In this document: one piece after another, positions 7,877 to 16,835 of the stretch
How the letters are laid out: the number at the start of each line of letters is the position of its first letter
How positions within the stretch are numbered: position 1 is the first letter of the stretch
Assembly (NCBI RefSeq): GCF_030124375.1
Contig: NZ_JASKLS010000002.1
Coordinates: 387,802-451,801 of the forward strand
DNA: 64,000 bases
Direction: 5' to 3'
Origin: Sinorhizobium sp. 6-70
Lineage (GTDB): Bacteria > Pseudomonadota > Alphaproteobacteria > Rhizobiales > Rhizobiaceae
Notes under the pieces: generated by a model
What the model was told of the DNA's origin: nothing
Seen by the model: only the letters and a program-made list of their open reading frames with translations
Databases searched by the model: none
Translations under genes and position numbers: made by a program

Positions 7877-9355
7877 TCACGACGCCGTTTGCGCCCGCGC
7901 CCCGGAGAAGTGGATGTTGATGTTCTTCTCCTGTGTCGCGGCAAGGAGTTCCTCGAGACACTCCTCGCGGCCCAGACCAGACTGTTTGTAGCCGCCGAAG
8001 GGCGCCCCGAGCACGTGCCGGCTGGTGCTGTTTACCCAGATATAACCCGCCTGAACTGCCGCCGCCGTCCGATGCGCCTTTTCCAGGTCGTTGGTGTAGA
8101 TCGACGAGGTCAGCCCGTATTCGACGCAATTGACGTCCTTCAGCATGGCGTGTTCATCAGACCACCGGATAACCGACTGCACGGGGCCGAAGATCTCTTC
8201 CATGGCGATGCGCATCGATTGCTTCACGTCGACGAAGACTGTCGGCTCGATAAAACAGCCCTCTGCAAGCTCCGGATCATCGGGTCGCTTACCGCCATAG
8301 ACGACGCGCGCTCCCTCCCGCTTGCCGGTTTCGATATACCCGAGAACCTTTTCGTAGTGCGCGCGGCTGATCAGCGATCCCATAGTCGTTGCAGGGTCGG
8401 TTGGCAGGCCGGGCTTGAAACGGCTGATATATTTGCCGATGCGCTCAACAACTTCGTCATGAATGGCATCATGCAGGAAGAGGCGACTCATCGAGCCGCA
8501 GGATTGACCGCACCAAGCGTAGTTCATGCCGCTGACGGCTGCCGCCGCAACACGGTCCGGATCGGCATCCGGAAAGGCGATGAGCGCATTCTTGCCTCCA
8601 AGCTCCAGCGCCACCTTCTTCAGAGTATCGGCTGCCGAACGCATCACCGCTCGGCCAGTCGGAACGCTGCCGGCGACCAAGACGGCCGCAATCGACGGAT
8701 GCGATGACAAGACCTGGCCGAGCTCGCGACCGCCTGTCAGCACATTGAGCGTCCCGGCAGGGAAAAGCGGACCGATCAGCTCTGCAAGGCGGAGCCCTGA
8801 CAGTGGCGCCTGTTCGGACGGCTTCAGGATGACGGCGTTGCCGGCTGCCAGGGCGGAGGCGATCTTGCTCGCGCAGAACTGGAATGGATGATTGAACGCC
8901 GTAATTCTGGCCACGATACCGAGCGGTTCTCGTACGGAGAAATTGATGGCATCCGGCCCGACCGGTATCGAAGCTCCCTTCATCTCCGTCACGAGACCTG
9001 CAAAATATTCAAATCTCTGGACAGCCGAGACCGCATCCTTGACCATCGGTGTCATCGGATTGCCGCCATCGACCGCATCGAGCAAAGTCAGTTCCGGCCC
9101 GTGGCGGCGAATGACGGCCGCCGCTTCCTTCATGATCTTGCCCCGCTCAAGCGGCAGGACTTTGCGCCATTCCTCAAAACCCTTCTGCGCCGCAGCAATC
9201 GCCCGTTCCGCATCTTCCAAGGTCGCTTCCGGAACCGGGCCGAGGTCCTCGCCGGTTGCCGGGCTGATGCTGTGCTTCACTCCGCCCCTGACGGGAGCGT
9301 GCCAGCCACCGCCGTAGAAGAGCGCGCGCTCCGCCGGGAAAACGATATCTCCCAT
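7877..9355 (-). CDS. NAD(P)-dependent aldehyde dehydrogenase
   Basis: This 492-aa ALDH-superfamily enzyme oxidises an aldehyde to its acid. Visible motifs are the NAD site (ARITAFNHPFQFCASKIA, NAVILKPSEQAP), the general-base Glu region (VALELGGKNALIAFPD) and the nucleophile Cys (YAWCGQSCGSMSRLF). Three starts are possible: ATG at 9355 with GGAAGG ten bases before it (chosen), ATG at 9364, or a TTG at 9412 that overlaps the upstream stop. It lies 53 bp or less from the amidohydrolase gene and 191 bp before tctC. It likely acts on the aldehyde made by the ThDP enzyme of the same operon; the substrate is not identifiable. Confidence 0.87.
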   Translation of the reverse strand: MGDIVFPAERALFYGGGWHAPVRGGVKHSISPATGEDLGPVPEATLEDAERAIAAAQKGFEEWRKVLPLERGKIMKEAAAVIRRHGPELTLLDAVDGGNPMTPMVKDAVSAVQRFEYFAGLVTEMKGASIPVGPDAINFSVREPLGIVARITAFNHPFQFCASKIASALAAGNAVILKPSEQAPLSGLRLAELIGPLFPAGTLNVLTGGRELGQVLSSHPSIAAVLVAGSVPTGRAVMRSAADTLKKVALELGGKNALIAFPDADPDRVAAAAVSGMNYAWCGQSCGSMSRLFLHDAIHDEVVERIGKYISRFKPGLPTDPATTMGSLISRAHYEKVLGYIETGKREGARVVYGGKRPDDPELAEGCFIEPTVFVDVKQSMRIAMEEIFGPVQSVIRWSDEHAMLKDVNCVEYGLTSSIYTNDLEKAHRTAAAVQAGYIWVNSTSRHVLGAPFGGYKQSGLGREECLEELLAATQEKNINIHFSGARAQTAS

Positions 9356-9408
9356 TACTTCCATTCCTTCCACATCAGCCCGACCGATGGTCGTCGGTAC
9401 GTCTTTCC

Positions 9409-10701
9409 TCAAAGAGCGGGTTCGGGCGGCGTCGACTCCCGCGCCGGTGCGGCGGTCGAACCCCGATAGTTTCCATATTTGATCAGGTTCTGCCGTTGAG
9501 CCTCATTGCGTGGCTCCAGTTTGAAGAGGCGGGCCGCCGTTCCACCGATGATGTTGTGCTTCGCCCTGTCGCTCAGGAAAGGCAGGTCCCAGATGGTCGA
9601 CGGCAAGTCGAAATCCCAGTGAGGGTAATCCGAGGCATACATCAGCTGCGTCTCGGCATTCATCATCCGAAACGTCGTTTCCAAGGCCTGCATATCCTGG
9701 ATTTCCATCGGCTGCGTGGAATAGAACATGTCCCGCATGTAGTCCGACGGCTTCTTCTTCAGAAGCGGACATTCCGAGGGGCGGAGCATGAATTCATGAT
9801 CGAGCTTCTGCATGAGGAAGGGGATCCATGCCAGTCCGGATTCAATCCAGATGACCGGCAGCTTGGGGAAACGCTCGCCCATGCCGTTCACAACCCAGTT
9901 GGTGCAGTGCAGAATGCTGAACCAGCTAAAGCCGAGTGCGTGCGCGGAGATAAAGCGATTGCAGCTTTGGAAGGTCGAGGAGTTCCAGTTCGGCCCCGAA
10001 TGGAAGGCAAGCGCAAGTCCACGCTCTTCCAGAGCCCGGTAGAGCTTCATATAGGCGTTGTCGTAGACGGCCATCTTCTCTCGGACGGAAGTGACCATGA
10101 AACCGCCCACGCCTTTGCGGTCGCCGAAGGTCTCCACCATGCGTAGACAGCCCTCCGGATCGCTGAAAGGCAGGCCCAGCATCGTATACATACGACCCTG
10201 CGATTCCGGCAGGACCTTCTCGGTCACCCAGCGGGCATAGGCCCAGGACAGTTCGAACTCCATCTCCTTCTGGGGATGCAGGCCGATATTCAGCATGCCC
10301 GTCGGAAAGAGGCATGAATAATCGACCCCCATTGCGTCCATCCAGCGGAAGCCGAGCTCGACATCCCGCTTCGGCCCCTTCTCGACAGGCGTCTTCTCTG
10401 ACGACCGCATGGGATAGCGGGTTACGCGCCCACCCATATCCTGCCACCCGTAGCCGACCGGCGAAATATGGCCGCGTCCTTTCGTGCGGCTGGAAAGCGA
10501 GAGCTGCTTGAAGACCTCGTTTTCCATAAAGGGGATGATCTCGGAGAGGTTCTCATTCTCGTAGTGATGCGCATCGCAATCTACGATCAGCACATCTTCA
10601 TATCTGCGGTCACGCGCCTGCTTGGCGGCATGATCGAGAAGCCTGGTCGTGTTGAGGTCTTCGATAGGGACGCGGCGGCCGCGATCGGAAATAAGGTCCA
10701 T
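9409..10701 (-). CDS. Amidohydrolase-2 family metal-dependent hydrolase or decarboxylase
   Basis: The 430-aa protein belongs to the ACMSD/amidohydrolase-2 branch of the amidohydrolase superfamily. It has an N-terminal DCDAHHYE (a D-x-H type metal site), a central SGPNW and a C-terminal metal-binding Asp in LMYASDYPHWDFDLP. Members hydrolyse C-N or C-C bonds or decarboxylate aromatic and muconate acids. The ATG at 10699-10701 was chosen because upstream codons fall inside the preceding gene and are unlike the family; no strong ribosome site is visible there. It overlaps no gene and lies 47 bp after the 162-aa orphan gene. The exact reaction cannot be told. Confidence 0.8.
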   Translation of the reverse strand: MDLISDRGRRVPIEDLNTTRLLDHAAKQARDRRYEDVLIVDCDAHHYENENLSEIIPFMENEVFKQLSLSSRTKGRGHISPVGYGWQDMGGRVTRYPMRSSEKTPVEKGPKRDVELGFRWMDAMGVDYSCLFPTGMLNIGLHPQKEMEFELSWAYARWVTEKVLPESQGRMYTMLGLPFSDPEGCLRMVETFGDRKGVGGFMVTSVREKMAVYDNAYMKLYRALEERGLALAFHSGPNWNSSTFQSCNRFISAHALGFSWFSILHCTNWVVNGMGERFPKLPVIWIESGLAWIPFLMQKLDHEFMLRPSECPLLKKKPSDYMRDMFYSTQPMEIQDMQALETTFRMMNAETQLMYASDYPHWDFDLPSTIWDLPFLSDRAKHNIIGGTAARLFKLEPRNEAQRQNLIKYGNYRGSTAAPARESTPPEPAL

Positions 10702-10748
10702 GGTGGCTTTGCTTTCAATGAGATTATCTGGCTGAGGCAAGCTGCGGG

Positions 10749-11237
10749 TTATCGCGAACTCCAGCTCTGCCAGAGAGCGAGCTCGAACACCTGCAGATCG
10801 ACGGCTTTGAGCAACGCACCGCACAGAACCATCGCATCGGTTGCCGTCACGGTCGTCTGTTCGCTAAGCACGTCGAAATGATTGCCTCGTTCGTCATTTG
10901 CCGCGTAGAGCCGACAAAGCGCGCTCATAAGCGCCTGTTGCGCGCGAACATCGATGCGGCCAGGATCATCGTCGGAAACGGCCGCCTCGATCTCGGCCGC
11001 CACTGCCAGCATGGAAGCAGACAACTGATGGAGAGGCTGAGATTCAGGCGACGGTTGCGCCGGAATCCGGCGCAATAGCTCCACCTGCGGCGCTGCTGCC
11101 TCACCCTGCTTTTTGCGCTCGACGATCCGCGCCGCTTCGGTTCCCGATTCGATGCCTTTGAAAACAGCCTTCACGAAGGCCACCTTTTCCGCCGCATCGG
11201 GTTCACAGGCCGAGACCATGCGTTCAGACGACGACAT
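10749..11237 (-). CDS. Uncharacterised 162-aa protein in catabolic operon
   Basis: I do not recognise a family. The ATG at 11235-11237 has an excellent GGGGGAGG six bases upstream and overlaps the end of the Rieske gene by 14 bp, so translation is probably coupled. The product is soluble, mainly helical and acidic, with an Ala/Glu-rich middle (MLAVAAEIEAAVSDDDPGR) and a C-terminus ending in LALWQSWSSR. There are no membrane segments or cysteine clusters. Its fixed place between a ferredoxin and an amidohydrolase suggests a subunit or partner of one of them; this is inference only. Confidence 0.65.
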   Translation of the reverse strand: MSSSERMVSACEPDAAEKVAFVKAVFKGIESGTEAARIVERKKQGEAAAPQVELLRRIPAQPSPESQPLHQLSASMLAVAAEIEAAVSDDDPGRIDVRAQQALMSALCRLYAANDERGNHFDVLSEQTTVTATDAMVLCGALLKAVDLQVFELALWQSWSSR

Positions 11238-11589
11238 AGATATCCTCCCCCTTCTGCAAGACTTGATATTTGCGCAGGCGGACTCTGCGATCGGCAATGT
11301 GCTGGCCGGTGCGCATGTCGTATTCATAGCCATGCCAGGGACAGGCGAAGCTCATGTCCTTCTCGGAAAAGAAGAGACCCATTGATGTCTTGTCAGGCCG
11401 AAGGCGCTCCTCGACCCGCGCGATAATCAGCCCTTCGCAAGCCGGGCCACCCTGGTGAACGCAGTAATTGCTATAGGCGAAAAATTCGCCCTCATGCCTG
11501 AACACCCCGATTTCATCATCGCCGATCCGAATGATCCGCCGTTCACCGTCCTTGAATTCGAACGACTTACAGACGTATTGCTCGCCCAA
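11224..11589 (-). CDS. Rieske [2Fe-2S] ferredoxin-like protein, TTG start
   Basis: The 121-aa protein carries both Rieske cluster motifs: C43-x-H45 (NYCVHQGGP) and C83-x2-H86 (ACPWHGYEYD). The spacing between them is 37 residues, wider than in simple ferredoxins, because of a loop containing VEERLRPDKTSMG. The start is TTG with GGGAGG six bases upstream; the frame is open further back but without a site. It is the first gene of a minus-strand operon. It could deliver electrons to an oxygenase, yet no oxygenase large subunit is encoded nearby, so its partner is unknown. Confidence 0.82.
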   Translation of the reverse strand: MGEQYVCKSFEFKDGERRIIRIGDDEIGVFRHEGEFFAYSNYCVHQGGPACEGLIIARVEERLRPDKTSMGLFFSEKDMSFACPWHGYEYDMRTGQHIADRRVRLRKYQVLQKGEDIYVVV

Positions 11590-11870
11590 AATTGACCTCC
11601 CTTGACCGCATGCTTTGGAGCATCGTGCATTGGCGACGTACTCGGCTTTGCTGCGATACTCTGTTGGGCGCAGCATTCGACGGCACCGCCGTCGCGTCCA
11701 GAACATTCGCTTTAGCTTAGCGATAGCTTTTTCTTTGGTCTGGTTTAGGCTTTTGAATTCATTGTGACATTACAGCGAACTTCAGCTTCGGCCGCACGTC
11801 TATCCGTGAATATGACGACGGTTCTTGCCGGTGCAGAGCACTCCTTCAAGCCACGAGCGGCGCTCTGTTG

Positions 11871-12058
11871 CGATCGTGAGAGTCGATGGCCTCGCGGCAC
11901 CGGTCTTCAAAATATGGGGTGACAGTCGCCGGCATATCGATGTCGGCCTTCCCGTAGGGATGACGGATGAAAAGCCCGCTATTCGCGCGCTGATGGCGCG
12001 AGAAAGCGCCGACGCCTTGGCCGGTGCCGTGGGCGGCAAGCGGCCGGAAGAACTGTAG
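11871..12058 (+). pseudogene. Decayed C-terminal fragment of an IclR-family regulator
   Basis: The stretch encodes LAAPVF, then TDEKPAIRALMARESADA and finally GGKRPEEL followed by a stop. This matches the end of the intact regulator at 2869-3690 (VAAPIF, TDEKLAILGPMVRETADA, GGKRPEEL), and similarity continues a few bases past the stop (CCGGCCGGAA). Between these blocks the reading frame is shifted by a small deletion and then restored. The DNA-binding half is absent. It is a remnant of a duplicated or paralogous regulator, convergent with guaD. Confidence 0.75.
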
Positions 12059-12106
12059 CCGGCCGGAACGCGAGTCCCAACCGCCGCGGTCGTTTTTAAG
12101 ATCGAG

Positions 12107-13456
12107 TCAGGCCGTTTCAAACATCCTCGCCGAAGGGGCGGCGACAGGTGCCTCGCGGGCACCGTGCTTCATCGGCTTGCCGGCGACATAGACTTCGGCC
12201 ACCGAGCGATCGTCACCCATCGTCTGCAGGACGAAAAGCTCTTCGACCAATGAAGTGGCCACTTGCATCCGCAACTCCATCGCGGGCTTCGCGCGGCTGT
12301 CGAGAACGACGATGTCCGCATCGGCACCGACATGCAGCGAGCCTATCGAATGTTCAAGCTCGAGCGCGCGGGCGTTACCCAGGGTCATCATGTAGAACGA
12401 GTTTAGCGGCGATAACCGCTGGCCCTGCAGGTGCAGTACCTTATAGGCCTCGTCCATGGTTTCCAGCATCGAGAAGCTCGTCCCGGCGCCGACATCGGTC
12501 GCAACCGAATGGCGAGCGCCGAGGCTGTCGAAACGGTCGCGGTCGAACAAGCCGCTGCCCAAGAAGAGGTTGGACGTCGGGCAGAACACACCGACCGCTC
12601 CGGTCTCGGCAAGCACGGATATCTCGCGGTCGCTCAGATAGATGCAATGGCCGAGCAGCGTCTTGCGACCGAGAAGACCATAACGCGCGTAAATATCCGT
12701 GTAGTCCTTCGCCTGCGGGTAAAGCGAGGTCGCGAAGGCGATCTCGTCCTTGTTTTCCGAAAGATGCGTCTGGACGTAGCAGTCGGGATGCTCGGCCACG
12801 AGCGCCCGGCTCATCTCCATCTGTTCCGGCGTCGAGGTAATGGCGAAACGCGGGCTGATCGCATAATGCGCCCGGCCACGGCCATGCCACCTGTCGATCA
12901 GGCACTTGGTCTCCTCATAGCCCTTCTCGGGCGTGTCTCGCAGCGCCTCCGGCGCATTGCGGTCCATCATTACCTTGCCGCCGACCATCAGCATGTTGCG
13001 CGCCTCGGCCGCTCTGAAGAAGGCGTCGACGCTTTCCGGATGCACGGAGCAATAGGCGACCGCCGTCGTGGTGCCGTTGGCGAGCAATTCGTCCAGGAAA
13101 CGGCCGGCGATGAAGGCGGCGTGCTCAGGCGCACGGAATTTCTGTTCCTCGACGAAGATGTAGGTGTTCAGCCACTCGAGAAGCTGCGCGCCATAGGAGG
13201 CGATCGCCTGCGTCTGCGGAAAGTGCAGGTGCGTATCAATGAGTCCCGGCAGGACGAGATGGGGACGATGATCGGCGACCTTCACGCCCTCGCCGGCCTG
13301 TCTGGCGACATCAGCATAGGTACCAACACCTGCGACCTTGCCGTTCCGGACAAGCACGGCGCCGTCCTCGAAAAAGCGGTAGGAGGCCGTATCGTCGATG
13401 CCTTCGGGTTGCCTGACGAAGGTCAGCACCCGGCCGCGGATCAGCAACTCATTCAT
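12107..13456 (-). CDS. guaD: Guanine deaminase
   Basis: The 449-aa amidohydrolase-superfamily enzyme hydrolyses guanine to xanthine and ammonia. It shows the N-terminal zinc pair H76-x-H78 (LIDTHLHFPQTQ), the substrate region GAQLLEWLNTY typical of GuaD, a downstream His in VQTHLSENKDE, GHCIYL and the catalytic Asp in SVATDVGAGTSF. The ATG overlaps the puuD stop as ATGA, with GGAAGG upstream, so the two genes are translationally coupled. It supplies xanthine to the XdhAB dehydrogenase encoded at 21047-24999. Confidence 0.95.
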   Translation of the reverse strand: MNELLIRGRVLTFVRQPEGIDDTASYRFFEDGAVLVRNGKVAGVGTYADVARQAGEGVKVADHRPHLVLPGLIDTHLHFPQTQAIASYGAQLLEWLNTYIFVEEQKFRAPEHAAFIAGRFLDELLANGTTTAVAYCSVHPESVDAFFRAAEARNMLMVGGKVMMDRNAPEALRDTPEKGYEETKCLIDRWHGRGRAHYAISPRFAITSTPEQMEMSRALVAEHPDCYVQTHLSENKDEIAFATSLYPQAKDYTDIYARYGLLGRKTLLGHCIYLSDREISVLAETGAVGVFCPTSNLFLGSGLFDRDRFDSLGARHSVATDVGAGTSFSMLETMDEAYKVLHLQGQRLSPLNSFYMMTLGNARALELEHSIGSLHVGADADIVVLDSRAKPAMELRMQVATSLVEELFVLQTMGDDRSVAEVYVAGKPMKHGAREAPVAAPSARMFETA

Positions 13457-14691
13457 TGAAGCTTTCCTTCCTTCACCGCCGTTTCATACCAGGAGACCAG
13501 CAGGCGGCGTTCTTCTTCGGTTACACCAGTGACATTGGCGGGTGGCATGGCATGCGAGCGGCCGGCCTGCAGATAGATTTCGCGGGCATGCGCGACGATG
13601 TCGCTATCGCTTTCGAGGACGACACCCTTCGGTGGCACGATGAGCCCCTCCCAGCCAGGTTCCTTGGCATGGCACATGGAGCAACGGCCGAGCACGGTGT
13701 CGCGTACATTGTCGAAGTCCGCCGACGCGACAACGGCCTGTTCGGCCGTCGAAGCTCGGGCTTCGCCGCCCTCGGAAAGAACCTTGGGTACGGTCGAGAG
13801 CCACATGATCACGATGAAAAGCACCGCCGTGACGAGCCACGTCCAGGTCGGGTTGCCCTTGCGGGCGTGCCGGGTGTTGAACCAGTGGCGGATCGTGACC
13901 CCCATCAGGAAGACGAGCGAGGCGATCATCCAGTTGTACTGGGTGCCGAAGGCCAGCGGATAGTGGTTCGACAGCATCAGGAACAGGACGGGCAGCGTCA
14001 GGTAGTTGTTGTGGGTCGAGCGCTGCTTTGCCTGCTTGCCGAGCGCCGGATCGGGTATCCGGCCCGCGATCAGATCGGCGACGACCTTCTTCTGGTTCGG
14101 AATGATGATGAAGAACACGTTCGCCGACATGATCGTCGCGGTGAAGGCGCCGAGATGCAGATAGGCGGCACGGCCGGTGAAGAGCTGGGTGTAGCCCCAC
14201 GCGACGCCCACAAGCACGAAATAGAGCAGCACCATCAGCCGGGTGTTGTCGTTGCCGAGCGGCGAGCGACAGACCCTATCATAGGCGAGCCAGCCGAAGG
14301 CAAGCGAAGCAAGCGAAATGGCAATCGCCGTCGACTTCGACACATCGAGTACGTTGGGATCGATCAGATAGAGGTCGGCACCGGCATAATAGACAAGGGC
14401 AAGCATGCCGAAGCCGGAGAGCCAGGTGACATAGGACTCCCATTTGAACCAGATCAGATGCTCGGGCATGTTTTCCGGCGCCACCAGATATTTCTGGATG
14501 TGATAGAAGCCTCCGCCGTGGACCTGCCATTCCTCGCCATAGGCCCCGACCGGCAGGCCCTGCCTCTGTCTCAAACCCAGGTCGAGCGCGACGAAGTAGA
14601 AGGACGAACCGATCCAGGCGATGCCGGTGATGACATGCAGCCATCTCACGGCAAATGTCAGCCAGTCCCAGGCAATGGCAAATTCATACAT
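13453..14691 (-). CDS. puuD: Membrane urate oxidase with C-terminal cytochrome c domain (PuuD type)
   Basis: The 412-aa protein starts with a multi-span membrane domain (WLTFAVRWLHVITGIAWIGS; conserved HGGGFYHIQKY and YVTWLSGFG) and ends with a cytochrome c domain. The haem-c motif CSMCH is at residues 337-341 and a probable axial Met follows in SHAMPPANVTG at about 382. This is the PuuD family, which oxidises urate to 5-hydroxyisourate and passes electrons to the respiratory chain instead of making H2O2. GGGAG precedes the ATG. No soluble uricase is seen in the window, so this is probably the only urate oxidase here. It is divergent from a LysR gene. Confidence 0.92.
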   Translation of the reverse strand: MYEFAIAWDWLTFAVRWLHVITGIAWIGSSFYFVALDLGLRQRQGLPVGAYGEEWQVHGGGFYHIQKYLVAPENMPEHLIWFKWESYVTWLSGFGMLALVYYAGADLYLIDPNVLDVSKSTAIAISLASLAFGWLAYDRVCRSPLGNDNTRLMVLLYFVLVGVAWGYTQLFTGRAAYLHLGAFTATIMSANVFFIIIPNQKKVVADLIAGRIPDPALGKQAKQRSTHNNYLTLPVLFLMLSNHYPLAFGTQYNWMIASLVFLMGVTIRHWFNTRHARKGNPTWTWLVTAVLFIVIMWLSTVPKVLSEGGEARASTAEQAVVASADFDNVRDTVLGRCSMCHAKEPGWEGLIVPPKGVVLESDSDIVAHAREIYLQAGRSHAMPPANVTGVTEEERRLLVSWYETAVKEGKLQ

Positions 14692-14816
14692 GCGGCTCTC
14701 CCATTTTTCTGGGCGGCATTATGTGTCATTGCTTGGGCAGGGGAGAACGCCGCGCGGGCACCAACTCTTTCAAAAAAATCTATAAAATCGAAGGAGCGTG
14801 GGTGCTTTATTGGATA

Positions 14817-14900
14817 GCCCGTTAAATCGGGGTCGATTTTGGAATGAAATTATGCAGAAATTCAAGGCGTTAAAGCGACTGTTTGCGCGCTGAAGCACGC
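14817..14900. repeat. Degenerate ABC-type palindromic repeat upstream of lysR
   Basis: TTAAATCGGGGTCGATTT followed by TATGCAGAAATTCAAGG and AAGCGACTGTTTGCGCGCTGA follows the same order of blocks as the repeat at 31074-31178. Several positions differ. It occupies the middle of the puuD-lysR divergent promoter region. Confidence 0.5.
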
Positions 14901-14932
14901 CGGTCGGCATTGGAGGAGCATAGGCGGGAGGC

Positions 14933-15847
14933 ATGTCTTATCTCGATAATGTACGCGTTTTCGTGCGTGTCGTGGAACTCGGAACGCTGTCAGCGGCGGG
15001 GCGCGACCAGCGTGTGACGCCCGCGGTTGCCAGCAACCGGATCAAGGAGTTGGAGCGGCATATGGGCGTCCGCCTGTTCAACCGCACCACCCGCAAGCTG
15101 ACGCCGACCGAGCACGGCCGCGTCTTCTACGATGGCGCGGTCAAAATTCTGGAAGCCGTGAACGAGGCCGAAAGCGCCATCGCCGATCTTTCGCGCAATC
15201 CGAAGGGCGCGCTTCGCATCACCGCTCCGCTCGGCATCGGCCGTCGGCTGATCGCGTCCGGGATTCCGGAGTTCCACGACAAATATCCGGATATCGAAGT
15301 GCGCCTGCGCCTCTCCGACCACAATGTCGATATCTTGAGCGAAGGCGTCGACGTCGCGTTCAAGCTCGGCGTTCTGGAGGATTCGAACCTGCGTATGCGC
15401 GGCATCATGAACTGCGAGCGGGTGGTCTGCGGCGCGCCGGCTTATTTCGAGCGGCACGGCACACCGGCCACTCCCGATGAACTCATCACCGACCATCACG
15501 ACTGTCTGCTGCTGCGCTATCCCGGCTCCAAGGAATATTACTGGACGCTGCAGACGACCGACGGTGTGCGCAAGTTCGAGGTAACCGGCCCTTACGATTC
15601 CGACGACGGCGACGTGCTGACGCAATGGGCGCTCGATGGTCGCGGCATCATCAACAAACCGTTGTTCGAGGTGAAGCAGTATATAAACGAGGGCGGCCTG
15701 ATCCCGATCCTGCAGGATACGCCACCGCTTAGCGCGCAGCTTGCGGCAATCTATCCGCACAAGCGCTTCCAGGACCCGAAGGTGCGGCTGATGATCGACT
15801 TCATGGCCGAGCGCTGTCAGCGGCTGATCGGCAAATTGCTCGCCTGA
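14933..15847 (+). CDS. LysR-family transcriptional regulator, divergent from puuD-guaD
   Basis: The 304-aa protein has an N-terminal HTH (LDNVRVFVRVVELGTLSAAG, then TPAVASNRIKELERHMGVRLF) and a LysR substrate domain of the DmlR/CrgA-like branch (GALRITAPLGIGRRLIASGI). It is transcribed away from puuD-guaD across about 240 bp. LysR genes usually control the divergent neighbour, so a role in urate or guanine catabolism is likely, though the effector is unknown. Sequences close to the ATG contain GGGAGG very near and GGAGGAG farther away, so the start is reasonable but not certain. Confidence 0.88.
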   Translation: MSYLDNVRVFVRVVELGTLSAAGRDQRVTPAVASNRIKELERHMGVRLFNRTTRKLTPTEHGRVFYDGAVKILEAVNEAESAIADLSRNPKGALRITAPLGIGRRLIASGIPEFHDKYPDIEVRLRLSDHNVDILSEGVDVAFKLGVLEDSNLRMRGIMNCERVVCGAPAYFERHGTPATPDELITDHHDCLLLRYPGSKEYYWTLQTTDGVRKFEVTGPYDSDDGDVLTQWALDGRGIINKPLFEVKQYINEGGLIPILQDTPPLSAQLAAIYPHKRFQDPKVRLMIDFMAERCQRLIGKLLA

Positions 15848-15991
15848 CGTTTCGACACGCCTTATCCGCGCTCGCTGCGGTGCTCTTGAAGTTCAGAAGG
15901 GCGGGCGGGCAAGGCCGCTTCGCTCGTCTTCGGTGCTTCGAACAAAGGAGGGCGGCCCTCCTGCAAGCAGCCGCCCTCACATTGCTATACG

Positions 15992-16360
<369 letters not shown>

Positions 16361-16835
16361 AACGTTCTCCCTTTCTCCTTGATTGCAGGATCCGGAAAAG
16401 TAAAACTCGCTTTCCAGGAACCTGTTTTATGTATTCTTTAGGCGCGGTTGCGACTTTGGACGATACAACCAAAACACTCCATCACCTTACGCTAGGTTAT
16501 CGTAGGATGTTCCGGCTACGCACAGGCAATTCCAGAATCTCAGAAAGGATTTTCCTGACAAACCTGTCGCTATTTCATAATCATCCTTCCGGATTAATTC
16601 TTTCAGCAATTGTGAATGCGCCGGCCTACGCCGAATCACTGCGAGGGTTTGATCTGCACAGCACCGATCGGTTCGGGCGGAACGGCACGCCTTGAGGCAT
16701 GCCTCGCCAACCACCACCGGACCTGCCCGCTGCTGCGCTTGTGCTGGCCTGAGCTCGGCACGCGGATTATCAAAGCGCTTGGGAACAAAGGGCGATGAAT
16801 CGTGTTGAGCCGGCACAGGATTCAGATCACCCGCA
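16361..16835. other. Intergenic region before treY
   Basis: This 475-bp stretch contains the promoter side of the Asp-Gly repeat gene and the leader of treY. The first half is AT-richer than its surroundings. Short open frames exist on both strands (for example 16616-16798) but none has a ribosome site or recognisable homology. I see no RNA gene or terminator. Confidence 0.5.

Noticed and set aside
13456..14817. 453-codon frame opposite puuD
   Set aside because: Antisense shadow of a clear membrane/cytochrome protein.
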